From Talinum fruticosum (Eukaryota > Streptophyta > Magnoliopsida > Caryophyllales > Talinaceae), in assembly GCA_021018815.1 (NCBI GenBank), contig JAITYX010000065.1, forward strand, positions 295,001 through 359,000: a stretch of DNA of 64,000 bases, given 5' to 3'. This document shows positions 1-11,086 of this stretch, one piece after another; the stretch's first letter is position 1; every line of letters begins with the position of its first letter. The position numbers and the translations under genes are program-made. The notes under the pieces were generated by a model. The model made no database searches. It was given only the letters and a program-made list of their open reading frames with translations, and was not told the DNA's origin.

Positions 1-1330
1 TCTTCTCAATTAAATCCAAAGTGTTTATTAAAGCCATCTCTGGATGAAACAATATTATTAAAAATTGAATCGGATAATACTTCAAGCTTTACTCCTAAAT
101 TATTAAAGTGGAATGAAATAACAATTCCTCAAGAGTTTATAATTCAAAATATTAAGCCTCCTAGGAATATTGCTCAAAAGAATATTTAACAAGTAATTGA
201 AGAGCCGGATGGCGAGTATTAATAAGATTTAATTCTATTAATGAAAAATCTTTATCTTCAAGGCTTTCAGAGAAAAGAGATCTTCCTCGATCTTCTTTCT
301 CTATGCCTCCAAGAGCTACTAATTATAATTATTTAAAAGATAATCAAGTAGAAGATTCTCGCTTCCTCCTCCTCAAAAATTTATTACAAATCACCAATAG
401 CAGAACCAGTTAAAGAAGATAACTCTTCAACAGGTTCATCTACTCATTCAGTTATGCAACCTCCTTCTTACTCCTCTATTAATGTTATTTCAGAACCCTT
501 TACAATAGATAAAGATTATTTAAGAAAAGATTTCGATTCAATAGAAAATAGAGATAAAAAGCAATGGTTTTTATCTCATTTCGATCTCGAAGCTCAAGCA
601 TTCATTAGACAAGAATGGTATTCACTAATGGAAAGATTAGGATGTAATATTCTATTCTTTACATGGTGGACCATGTTTGCTTAAGAGTATAAATTACCAG
701 ATCCTCATGGTATTAAAGAAATTAATACTAATATTGATCTTAGCAAAAATGGACGTTATCGGATGGAAATATATTTCATTCTGTGACTCCTCCTTTGCAA
801 GAGATTTTGATCCCTACGGATCAAGGTCATATTCCTGCTTCTCCTTTCAAAATAGGAAGAAATAATTCAGAAAATTCTCAAGTAGAATTAGAAGAGATTA
901 AAAAAATTTATCATCAAAATAATTATACTAATGAAGTATTACATACAGTTTCTCAACAGAGTTAATATGGTTTCCACTCAAATAGAGGCAATATCTAAAA
1001 AGAAGATATTGATCAATTATCAAAAAAATTAGAAAATCTAGACTTAAATAGAGATTCAAAGAAACCAATATTCCTTAATGATATTTCTTCTGCTCTTATT
1101 AAATTTAATAAAAACAAAAATTTAGAAATTCTTGATAACCTATTAATTAAAAGAATTGATGAAAAGCTTAATCAAGCATCTAGTTCAAGTAACACTTTAA
1201 ATGTTTTAGATATTTTTCAAGAAGAACAAGAAGCAACCAATATTAATAAAATCTTTAACAAAAAGAATTTCCTTATTATTCCGAAGTACCCCTCCAGCAT
1301 CTTCAACTGGAATCAATTAAATCAATTTGT
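1..1330 (+). pseudogene. Endogenous pararetrovirus, diverged copy A (N-terminal polyprotein region)
   Basis: This is a decayed piece of an integrated plant pararetrovirus (Caulimoviridae-like). It contains an IEEPDG-type block near 205, a block at 454-684 ending in a Trp/Phe-rich NILFFTWW motif, and a further block at 783-965 (start LQEILIPTDQGHIPA). The same blocks recur in the same order at 1790-2680 and in part at 6165-6660, so this is a diverged second copy and not an unrelated gene. Homology appears to continue as Lys/Asn-rich sequence to about 1250. Several stops and frame changes make it non-functional. In the family this stretch would precede the coat domain; whether it belongs to a movement-protein region is inference. 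The left end lies outside the window. Confidence 0.6.
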
Positions 1331-1411
1331 CTCCTCGCTTCCCCGCTACTCAACCACAAACAGTACCACTGAGCTTCGTCCCCGAGATCTAGACCGATCA
1401 TGTTCCCCTTT

Positions 1412-1425
1412 TGGTATCGAGCTAA
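1412..1425 (+). promoter_or_regulatory. Probable tRNA-iMet primer-binding site of the pararetrovirus (one base short)
   Basis: The sequence TGGTATCGAGCTAA matches the usual tRNA-iMet-complementary site TGGTATCAGAGC except for one missing A. It lies about 160 bp upstream of the next viral ORF, in non-coding leader sequence, which is where minus-strand priming starts in caulimovirids. Position and near-match support the call. The defect or a sequencing error lowers certainty. Confidence 0.5.
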
Positions 1426-1429
1426 GTTT

Positions 1430-1581
1430 GTTTATTCGTTGTTGCACTCTGTAAAGGTCTAGCGTTGGTCAGCCATTGGTCAGCCCCATGTTATCCGTTG
1501 GTCAGCCGTGTGAGGTGGTCCCGGTGAGGGTGGTCCCGGTAGTATGTGCGTAATTATCGACTAAATAGGCAAGCTTAAGCT
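1430..1581 (+). repeat. Leader with short direct repeats
   Basis: This non-coding leader lies between the primer-binding-like site and the ORF at 1582. TTGGTCAGCC occurs three times (about 1465, 1476 and 1498) and GGTGGTCCCGGT twice (about 1514 and 1529). Leaders of pararetroviruses are often structured, but no function can be read from this one. Confidence 0.4.
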
Positions 1582-2850
1582 ATGATGGCCTCTTGGTTAC
1601 GAGATCATCTAGGTTTAGGTAGTAGCAAAAGTACTAATGTGGTCAATAGCAGAGAAGTTAGTTGTCAAGTTGATTTCTCAAATTGGTCTATTCCAAAACA
1701 AAAGATAGAAACCATCTATCAAATAGGCAAGTTTGATTTCAATACTGCTTTTTCAATTAAAGACCATGAAGAATCACAAGTTGATCAAATTATAGAAGAA
1801 CCTGATGGTAGGGTTCTTATTAGGTTCAAATCTTTTAGAGAAAATTATTCTAGATCGAAGCTTCTAATTCTAGAAGATCTTTTCAGAGTATACCTTTCAC
1901 CAAGATCCAGACTACAAATTCTCGGAGATACAAATTTACTTGCTCCCATCCCGGAGCAAGTTTCTTCCAATAACTCTCCTCCAAACTCACATATTGGAGA
2001 AGGAATTAATGTCCTTACCTCTACCAACTTTAAGATAGATTGGCCTTTTCTAAGGGAAGATTATTATAGTCTATCCGATAGTACCTTAAGAACTTGGTTT
2101 GAATAAATGGATAAGCATTTACGTTTCTCCATAAAGGATCATTAGATTAAGGATATGAACAGACTAACTGTTAATATTCGTATTTTCATTTGGTTTCCTA
2201 CCTTTTCGTCACAATTGGGCCTCAATGATCCCTATAAGCAACCAAGTCTAAATGTTCAAACCAGTCTATCTAAAACATGGCATCTTTTAGATGGCAGTAG
2301 CATAGTTGATGTTCATCCGCCTGCGGCTACTTCCATAAAGATCCCTTTGCAAGGACAAGACATACTTGCTTGCCCTTACAAAATTGGCCGGGAGGGAATG
2401 ATATAGTTACTGTAGATGATCTTGCAAAAGTCCATCAACAAGCTAACTATACCAATACAATTCTTTCGACTATAGCAGAACAACTAACTATGGTCTCTGC
2501 CAAGATAGACTCCCAAAAATCTAGTAGCAGTATTACTAGTAAGTCTACATCTTATATAGAATCTATTTCTAGACCTTTCTTTAAGTTGGATAGTATTCCT
2601 AGAGAAACAGAAGAAGCTCTTATCAAAGAAAGTCCTTTCTTTAATAATCGTCTTCTTAACACTATATCTCAGCAGACTTAAAGACCTAGAAAATACTAGC
2701 AAAACTGTTAGTTGCATAGATAAAACTTGTAGTATAGCTCAAGAAGAAACCTCTTCTATAGAGTCCGATTCGAAGAAAGTGATTTAGACTAAATCACAAC
2801 TCTTCAAAAACCTTTGAGAGTGAAACCGAAGAAGAAAGAAAAGGGGAATC
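1582..2850 (+). pseudogene. Endogenous pararetrovirus copy B, N-terminal polyprotein region
   Basis: An open stretch from ATG 1582 to 2106 (174 codons) carries the IIEEPDGRVLIRF block, then breaks. The reading continues in other frames at 2155-2406 and 2370-2681, with a hydrophilic, coiled-coil-like tail rich in Gln, Ser and Lys. The pieces align in order with copy A (1-1330) and with 6024-6659. ATG 1582 is the first Met after the leader. I infer this is the N-terminal part of the viral polyprotein upstream of the coat domain. At least two frameshifts and several stops break it. No close family name can be given from sequence alone. Confidence 0.6.
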
Positions 2851-2859
2851 TTATTCTTT

Positions 2860-4034
2860 AAATAAAATTAAAAATTTTAGAAATACTAGAAATTTCTACC
2901 CTAGGCCTACTCCTCCCGATATTCAATATGAAGAAAGAGGTCAATTTCGAACCAATCTATTCGATGGTCAATCCCTAATAGAATGGAATATTGATGGTAA
3001 GGCGGAACATGAAATCCTGTCTACTTTACAACAAATGGGTATGGCCTGCGTAGCCTTTAAAATTAGAGGTCCGACGGGAAAAAACTTAGCAGCTACTTTA
3101 GCCTTAGGATTCTCGGGACAATTAAAGAATTGGTGGGATAATTTTCTTACCCAGGATGAAAGAATCCAAATACTTAGTCACAAAACTACTCGTTATCCGT
3201 AACAATATACCAATTGAAGAAGAGGATGGCAATGAGTTACTAATTCATACTATCTCTCTTCATTTCATAGGAAATCCTAATGAAGGACAAGCAGCAGCTA
3301 AGTCCGTCCTAATTAATCTCAGATGTCCTACCCTTAGTGACTACCGATGGTATAAAGATATTTTTCTAACCAATGTTTTGAAAAGAGAAGATGGAAATGC
3401 GCAATTCTGGAAAGAAAGATTTATAGCAGGATTACCAAGACTCTTCGGAGAAAGAATTCTTGGTAAGCTTCGTCAAAACTTTAATTCGGATGATATACCT
3501 TATCATCTTTTTACCTTCGGTCAATTATTTGGCATAGTTAAAAGTGAAGGATTAATTCTTTGCAATGAGCTTAAGCTTTAAGCTAAATATGGAAAAGACA
3601 AATCTCAATCTAGGAGAGAAATAGGAACCTTCTGCGAAGCTTTTGGATTTACCAAAATTGAAGCTCCTTCTGCAAAAATTAGAAAAGCTAATAAAAATTT
3701 TCGAAAAAATAAGCCTGTCAAGAAAGACTTTATTCGAGAGATCTGCCCTTCTAAATCCCATCCTTCTAAGAAACAAAAGGGAGTTAACAAGAAGAAAATG
3801 ATAGTTTGTTATAAATGTGGAAAGGTTGGACATAAAACCTTCCAATGCAAAACTGAGAAAAAGATTAATGAATTGTTTTCGGAAGAACCAAAACTTCAAA
3901 AGAAGCTTCTTTCTATTCTTACTCAAAATATGTCCGATTCTGAAGGAACTGAAGATTATGATCTTAGTTTTGAAAAAGAAGATTATGAATATAAATCATC
4001 TCCTATTAAGCAGATTAATGTTATAACGAGATAG
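2860..4034 (+). pseudogene. Pararetrovirus coat protein (gag-like) with zinc knuckle, broken
   Basis: The conserved part begins near 2860. A frameshift near 3150 leads into an open segment at 3156-3581 with a WYKD...FWKERFIAGLP region typical of caulimovirid coat proteins. After an in-frame stop at 3579-3581 the reading continues through a basic Lys/Arg/Ser segment to a zinc knuckle near 3808-3849 (CYKCGKVGHKTFQC, pattern CX2CX4HX4C). An acidic tail follows. The domain order (coat core, basic region, CCHC knuckle, acidic tail) is the standard one and precedes protease and reverse transcriptase. At least one frameshift and one stop make it a pseudogene. Confidence 0.75.
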
Positions 4035-4102
4035 AGGACAGAAAGAGTTTTTACTTGACTTAATAAGACAAATATCGGATCCTGATTTAAAGAAAGATTA
4101 TC

Positions 4103-4951
4103 TTGAAAAACTCAAGAATCTCATTCTTGAAGAAGAAAAACTCCTTCACCCCCGACCTTTCTACCTTTAACCTTTCTAAACTTCATGAAAAATTCCCTAC
4201 TCCAAATCCATTTCAACAAATTACAACTAGGGATTTACAGATCGAAATCAATGATCTTAAGACTCGAGTCAGATCTCTTAAACAAGATATTTTTAACCTA
4301 AAGGCCAAAGATTTGGAATTTGAAGCAAAATTTACTCTTCTCAAAAATAATGAAGCCTCGTCATCTGGACTTCCGGAAATTTCAGAGTCCATTGAGTTTC
4401 CTCCATTTGACAAAATCAATAATGATCGGTTCATTTCTACCATTTCTAGAGTTACTTTTCAAAAATGGTATTCAGTTGTCAAACTGGTAATAGATGACTT
4501 CTCTACCTGTAGGGTAGCTCTTATAGACAGTGGAGCCGACCAAAACTGTATTAAAAGAGGTGTTATACCAACCAGATATTGTGAACGATCTTCGAAACCC
4601 TTTGCGAGTGCAAATGGAGAGCCCCTGACTATAAAATACAAACTCAATAAAGGATACATTGAGAATGATAATTATTGTTTTAAAAATGTTTTCCTTATTG
4701 TCGAAAACATTACTAATGATATTATTCTTGGAACTCCATTTCTTACTCAAATCTACCCATTTCATGTTAATGAAACTGGGGTTCATACAAAAATTCTTGG
4801 TAAACTGATCTCTTTTAAATTTCTTTCATCGACTAGACAAAAAGATGTTGCTCTCCTACAATCCTCGTCTATTTTCCAACAAATTAACAATCCGCACTAC
4901 AACAATCTTCGATTACCCATCTTCAAGAAGAAATTTCTTTTAAAGAATTGA
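4103..4951 (+). pseudogene. Pararetrovirus aspartic protease region
   Basis: A 282-codon open segment. The first ~100 residues are hydrophilic with a coiled-coil-like heptad stretch. The retropepsin-like domain follows, with active-site motif ALIDSGADQNCI (Asp-Ser-Gly) and, further on, the hydrophobic flap and IILGTPFL segment characteristic of pararetroviral proteases. It lies just downstream of the coat region and runs towards the reverse transcriptase at 4950 after a frame change, as in a processed viral polyprotein. This is the best preserved viral segment here, but as part of a broken polyprotein it is not expected to be functional. Confidence 0.75.
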
Positions 4952-5572
4952 AGAACGACTTCAAACTCCTGCAGTTCAAAAGAAAATCCTTAATTTAGAA
5001 GAAGTCATTAAGAAACAAATTTGTTCGGATGTTCCCAATGCATTCCGGGAACGGAAGAAACATGTAGTTTCTCTTCCTTACATTAAGGATTTTGACGAAA
5101 GAAATATTCCAACTAAAGCTCGACCAACCCGGATGAATTTTGAGTATCTAGAGCTTTGTAAAAAGAAATTTAGTCTTTACTTGACAAAAACTCATTCGGC
5201 CCTCTAAATCACCTTGGAGTTGTGCCGCCTTCTATGTTAATAACGCAGCGAGAAAAGGAACGAGGAGTTCCTAGGCTTGTTATTAACTACAAACCTCTTA
5301 ACAAAGTCCTTCAATGGATTAGATATCCTATTCCAAACAAAAAGGATCTACTGAATAGACTCTATGAAGCAAAAATATTTTCAAAATTTGATATGAAATC
5401 GGGATTTTGGCAAATTCAAATTGCTGAATCCGATCGTTAGAAAACAGCATTTACAAGTACCTTTCGGCCATTACGAATGGAACGTAATGCCTTTTGGACT
5501 TAAAAAATGCCCCTTCGAATTTCAAAATATTATGAATGATATATTTAATCCTTATACCTCATTTATTATTGT
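4952..5572 (+). pseudogene. Pararetrovirus reverse transcriptase, truncated
   Basis: The reading continues from the protease in another frame and reaches an open segment at 5222-5440 with LVINYKPLNK, RYPIPNKKDLL and FSKFDMKSGFWQIQI motifs, all from the N-terminal half of a caulimovirid-type reverse transcriptase. After a stop at 5438-5440 and a frameshift near 5460 the homology runs to about 5572. It ends just where the catalytic Asp-Asp box would be expected, because an inverted viral block is joined there. No RNase H segment is present. This copy is clearly dead. Confidence 0.75.
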
Positions 5573-5574
5573 TT

Positions 5575-6023
5575 ACAAGTTTTATCTATGTAACTAACAA
5601 TTTTGCCAGTATTTTCTAAGTCTTTAAGTCTGCTGAGATATAGTGTTAAGAAGACGATTATTAGAGAAAGGACTTTCTCTTATAAGGGCTTCTTCCGTTT
5701 CTCTAGGAATACTTGTCTAATTTAAAGAAAGGTCTAGAAACAGATTACTGTAAAAGATGTAGTCTTACTAGTAGAACTACTACTAGATTTTTGGGAGTCT
5801 ATTTTTGTGGAAACTATTGTTAATTGTTCTGCTATAGTTGAAAGAATTGTATTAGTATAGTTAGCTTGTTGATGGACCTTTGCAAGGTCATCTACGATAA
5901 TCGTATCATTCCCTCCCCGGCCGGTTTGTAAGGGCAAGCAAGAATGTCTTGTCCTTATAAAGGAATTTTTATGGAAGTGGCCGCAGGTGGATGGACAGCT
6001 ACTACACTACTTCCATCAAATTC
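5575..6023 (-). pseudogene. Inverted pararetrovirus block
   Basis: The minus strand repeats the region found on the plus strand at about 2290-2720, including the VDDLAKVHQQANYTNTILST segment (open at 5734-5937, minus). It is joined head-on to the truncated reverse transcriptase on the left and to a direct block at 6024 on the right. Such inverted joins are common in integrated pararetroviral DNA. Confidence 0.7.
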
Positions 6024-6659
6024 AAAAGAAACTGTTCTCCTAACTATAAGCGATGAAAAGCCATCGGTTTTACACCTAAAACCCTTAAACAAGATGAGAT
6101 TACTATTCCGACAGAATTAGAACTCGAAAATGAACAGAGTTCTACTCATCTTGATGAGCCATAATTGGATCAAATTATAGAAGAACCTGATGGTAGAGTT
6201 CTCATTAGGTTCAAATCTTTTCGAGAAAATTATTCCGGATCGAAGCTTCTAGCTCTAGAAGATCTTTTTCAGAATACACTTTTCGGAATGATTCGGGCAC
6301 AAGCTCCCAAAGGTACAAATTTTCTGCTCCTATCCCAGAGCAAGTTCACTCTAATAATTCCCCTCCAAACTCGCATATTGGAGAAGGAATTAATGTTCTT
6401 ACCTCTACAAACTTTCAGATTGATTGGCCTTTTCTTAAGAAAGATTATTATAGCCCATCTAATACCACCTTAAGAACTTGGTTCGAAGAAATGGATAAGC
6501 AATTACGCTTCTTCATAAAAGACCATTGGATTAAGGATATGAATAGACTAGTCTGTTAATATTCCTTTTTACTTGGTTTCCTATCTTTTCATCACAAATA
6601 GGACTCAATGATCCTTACAAGCAACCAAGTCTAAATGTTCAAACCAATCTATCTAAGAC
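6024..6659 (+). pseudogene. Pararetrovirus copy C, N-terminal polyprotein region
   Basis: A third direct copy. It begins with a block containing an EITIP motif shared with copy A, then the IIEEPDGRVLIRF block (6165 onward), and matches copy B to about position 2275 of that copy. It stops abruptly at 6659 where a (TA)/(CA) microsatellite starts. The inverted block at 5575-6023 covers almost exactly what would have followed here, so the two together look like one copy with an inversion. Confidence 0.65.
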
Positions 6660-7185
<526 letters not shown>

Positions 7186-7353
7186 AGAACGTTCAACTTG
7201 AATGTTAATGAATCCGAGATCCCTTCCAGTGAAACACAAGACACTTATGTTGGTGGTAGAAAAGCTTAGAGACTTCAAATATCGCATAGCCCCTATATGG
7301 GTGTACAAAACAAGGCAAATAAAATAAGAAGGTAGACATTGGGAGGTCTATAA

Positions 7354-10300
7354 TACTATCACGGAGGAGGACTGGAGATCGTTTGAAGCACATGTCACCT
7401 CTCCGGAATACAAGGTAATTTCATTACTTTGATACATTTTTTGATACTACATCATCAATGATTGTATAAAAAGTTAATGGATAGCTCTAAGGAGAAAATA
7501 AAGGGTTTGAATAGTATACAACTTCATTCAATATTTCAATTATCATATAAAAATAGTGTGAAGTTAGTTTTCTATAAATATAAGTGGTGAGTTATACTTG
7601 AGAAAGGTAGATGTAGAGGACAATGAGAGGGGAGTTGTCTTATGCATTGATATTTTTGTTGTCGAATTGATATAAAATGGAAGAATTGTCAGTGATATAT
7701 ACAACTATTTTCGATTTAAGTGTTATGCAATGATATTTTTGTTGTCTTAATTACTTGCGCAGGTGATAGGTGAAGCCAACCAAAAGAGGATTAAGAGCAA
7801 TCCGTACCCTCATGTACTTGTCTCGTGGGGGATACGTGAAGTTAGAGGAGAGGTTATACAAGAAAAAGCTTGAACAACTTCAAACAACATCTGGTGAAGG
7901 TTCCAAAATAGATACTTTGCAGCTTGTTGTCGATAGGGACGAGCTGTGGGTCGAAGGAAGAAAGAAAAGAGATGGAACCTTCACTACGCCCGATGTAGAA
8001 GCTATCTCTCACCGACTCGTGAGGGTTTTTTTACTATTTCCTTTATTTCTTTTGAGAACTACTTATTAGTTTCAATATTTATGAAATTGTCAATTGATAA
8101 TATCTTTTTCTTCTTACGGAGTCTTTGTCACGGACATCGACTTCGGAATTTGATGACACCACCAGGAGGAGGGATAAGTTAGCCTTGGCCCTACAAAGTG
8201 ATGAGCATCCCAGTCGTGTTCGAGTAGTAGTTGGGCGGGTGGGGATAGTTGGGCACTTTGGGGCTAGGAAGAGGCGCCCCTTCACTTCTACCAAAGCGTT
8301 TATGAAGGCCGAAATGGCCCAAATGAGGTCCCAAATGGAGTCTCAACAATCCATAAGTGAGCTCCAACAGCACTCCAAATGTGCCAAATGGCTGCAAATG
8401 TAGCAGAGATGAAGGTCCGGATGATGAGTTCATACTTTATCCCCAACACGGGCATGCCATTATCACCCCACACATTGGCCAAAGTGAACGCGAGCTCACC
8501 CGTCGACCTATTCGAAGTTCCGGTGGAGGTACGTAATTCGATTTTGCAACCTAGTAATTATATTTGCATGCATGTTTTTGTTGTTTCGGATGAGTGCCGT
8601 TATTTACATGCATGTTTATATTTTTGACTACTTGGTGTATAATATTGGTCAATGAATGGTGTATATCGTGTAGTTGTTGTGCAACTTCGGGTGTGTGGCC
8701 GTTGAGTAATTACATATTTGTTACTATGTTTTTGTTGATTCGGATGAGGTTCGTTATCTCGGGAAAATTTTTACTTTTAAGGTGAAACTCGTCCGTTTAT
8801 TTTCGGGGTTTTTAGGTTATTTAACTTCTATGTCAAAGGTTATCCCGTGGTTGTAATTGTTATAGTTATTCTTATACAGCCGGTTAAGTGCAAGCTAGCT
8901 TCTCATCACCCTCCCATAGAGCATGTTATGGCATTGGGTGTTGTTTTTCCGTGGAGGGCAGATCTTGTCGTTCACGGGACACCCTTTATAGTTGATGAGG
9001 TGAGGGTGAGTGTCAAAAGGGTCATGCAAGGGAAAGGCGAGTGTGAGTTGCTGATCCAGGGACCGGACCTCCACACCTGTTGACGATGCGATCAATGCTT
9101 TTCTTCGATGGCCCAAGAGTTTGGTCATTCTTACTACGGTAATTCATTTTTATTAAAAATATTAGATTCAGCTTTAGTTAATATCACGTATACATATTTC
9201 TCGGTTTTGTATTGATTATTGACTAGAATATCGGGGACAGATCCGAGAGTGGGATGAAGGGTACCAGTGGCCATCGCACAAGCAAATGTTCGATGGCGCC
9301 CATTCATTGTCCGAAGAAGGCTCCTCTAAAATCCATTAAGGAGTCTCGCATGGATTGGTGTGTTACTCGGAAAGTTATATGCGGACTCGTCCACGAGAGG
9401 ACTAGAGCATCTATAGCACACCAGGTCACGTGTTTGGGCTATGTGAAGTGGATATGTCGGTCATTGTCTTCCAGGACGACATATTGTAATTTTTGCGCAT
9501 GAAGGAAATCGGCGTATCCATTATTACGCTTGGCATGATGTGAGTTAATATATTCATAATCAGTTTTTTTACTAATTAATTTTAATTTCTAACTACATAT
9601 TAATATGTAAGGTGGCTACACGAGATTGGGAAGGACTCCATTCAGTTTATGAACCCTACTTCCGTTATTCAAGGAGTTGGGCTGAATCGTGACGAACGTG
9701 TCTCCTATATCTTCGATGTCATGAAAGATGCCGCGGATGATAAAACATTATTTACGGCGGTGTTTAGTGAGAGGTAAGTGGACAAATAATGAAGTAATTA
9801 ATCGAAGTTTTTATATGGTGTTATACATACTTATATAAAAATGTGTTATTTGTAGCCACCATTGGATGCTTACTGCCATATATCCAAGGGCTAATATGGC
9901 CTACTTCATTGATCCTTTGGGTTGTGACGTGAGGGAATATATCGGGGACGTCGTCGAGGCGTGAGTTCATACTTTTAATCATTTTATGTTGTTTCGTTAA
10001 GTAATCGTTTAATAATATGTCTAAATTGAATTTTATTTTTCCGATTAAAAAATAGTGCTCTAGTCCGTTATTATTTTGGCGGAGGCATCAAACGAGTGAA
10101 GAAGGCAAAACCAGTAATTGTCCCCGTCAAGGTGAGGTTCTCTTGGTTATTTGAGTCTACTTTAGATGCTTTTCATTTAATATTACTTGCTAGATACATT
10201 AGTACTAATTAATTCTCTATATATTGGGAATCTATTTTATTATTGTAGTGCCATAAACAACCGGGAACGTGGAGTGCGGCTTCTATATTCTCAAGTATAT

Positions 10301-10505
10301 GAAAGAGATTGTGACCGAACTCGAATTCAATGTTAGTCCCAAAGAGGTATAGTTGCACTTGTAAGTGATTATTATATATTCTATTTTCAGCTTGATTAAC
10401 ACTTGCACCGACCTAATTAATATGTCTTTTATAACATTGGTCACAATATTTCCCAGGAAAGAAGCCACCTACTCCCTATACGGATGAAGTGTTGAACGAG
10501 TTAAA
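7354..10505 (+). pseudogene. CACTA-type transposon gene: Transposase_24-like region plus Ulp1 (C48) protease, ten exons
   Basis: Exons inferred from coding homology and GT-AG sites: ?-7414, 7763-8018, 8122-8528, 8880-9138, 9227-9539, 9612-9773, 9856-9960, 10056-10131, 10249-10346, 10457-10505. The first exons read like plant Ptta/En/Spm proteins (EEDWRSFEAHVTSPEYK; RDELW...DGTFTTPDVEAI; EHPSRVR). The 8880 exon matches the following conserved domain (KCKLA...VRVSV). The last exons resemble a Ulp1-type cysteine protease that would cut SUMO-like isopeptide bonds: His in SHHW (9857-9862), Asp in IDPLG, and Gln in KQPG followed by ECGFYIL with Cys at 10275-10277. Several one-base frameshifts (for example between QPG and ECG) break it. 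It belongs to the element whose right end is at 11086. Confidence 0.65.
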
Positions 10506-10860
10506 ATAAGGTTGGGCGAGTTTGTTTACAACCGTATAAAGGAATATGTATATATATTACAGCTTATTCTTCATTATTTGATAGGTCAAGTTTGTGATTT
10601 TAGTAGTCATACACAGTTATAGGTATAAATATGTACAAATATTGTGGTTTGTATATGAGTATGTTATTTTGTATATATATTCCGGTGAAAAGGAAGGCTA
10701 CAAAATGTGATGAGTATGTTGTTTGTATATATTCCGGTGAAGATTGTATTGGATTGTGGTTTGTATATGTGTTTTTTTTTACTATACGGAGGGGCAAGCA
10801 AATACGAGAAAAACTATTTTTAAAAAATCGGACTTATGATGACGATTCTTAACGTAGAAC
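10506..10860. other. 3' untranslated part of the CACTA element
   Basis: AT-rich non-coding sequence with a duplicated segment (ATTCCGGTGAA at about 10679 and 10729). No gene was recognised. Confidence 0.5.
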
Positions 10861-11086
10861 CGTAGTCATAGGTTCATCTATGATGACGGTTCAAATGAAG
10901 GAACCGTCATCATAGGTGCTCTATGACTACGGTTTTGCAACCGAACCATCGTCATATAGTGACCTATGACTACGGTTTTGAACTGCAGTCAAAGGTGGTA
11001 CATACAACGACGCCCAAATACACGACGCCTATTAACCATTGTTAAATGTCATTTTAACGTAGTTAAAAGTGGTTTCTATAGTAGTG
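10861..11086 (+). mobile_element. CACTA transposon right end: subterminal repeats and terminal inverted repeat
   Basis: The last bases, GGTTTCTATAGTAGTG (11071-11086), are the reverse complement of a CACTACTATAGAAACC-type CACTA terminus. The preceding 200 bp contain clustered subterminal motifs: ATGACTACGGTTTTG twice, and a perfect 14 bp inverted repeat TATGATGACGGTTC (10879-10892) / GAACCGTCATCATA (10901-10914). These subterminal arrays are where En/Spm-type transposase binds. The matching left terminus was not found in this window, so the element is truncated or displaced on its left side by the microsatellite and viral DNA. Confidence 0.8.
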
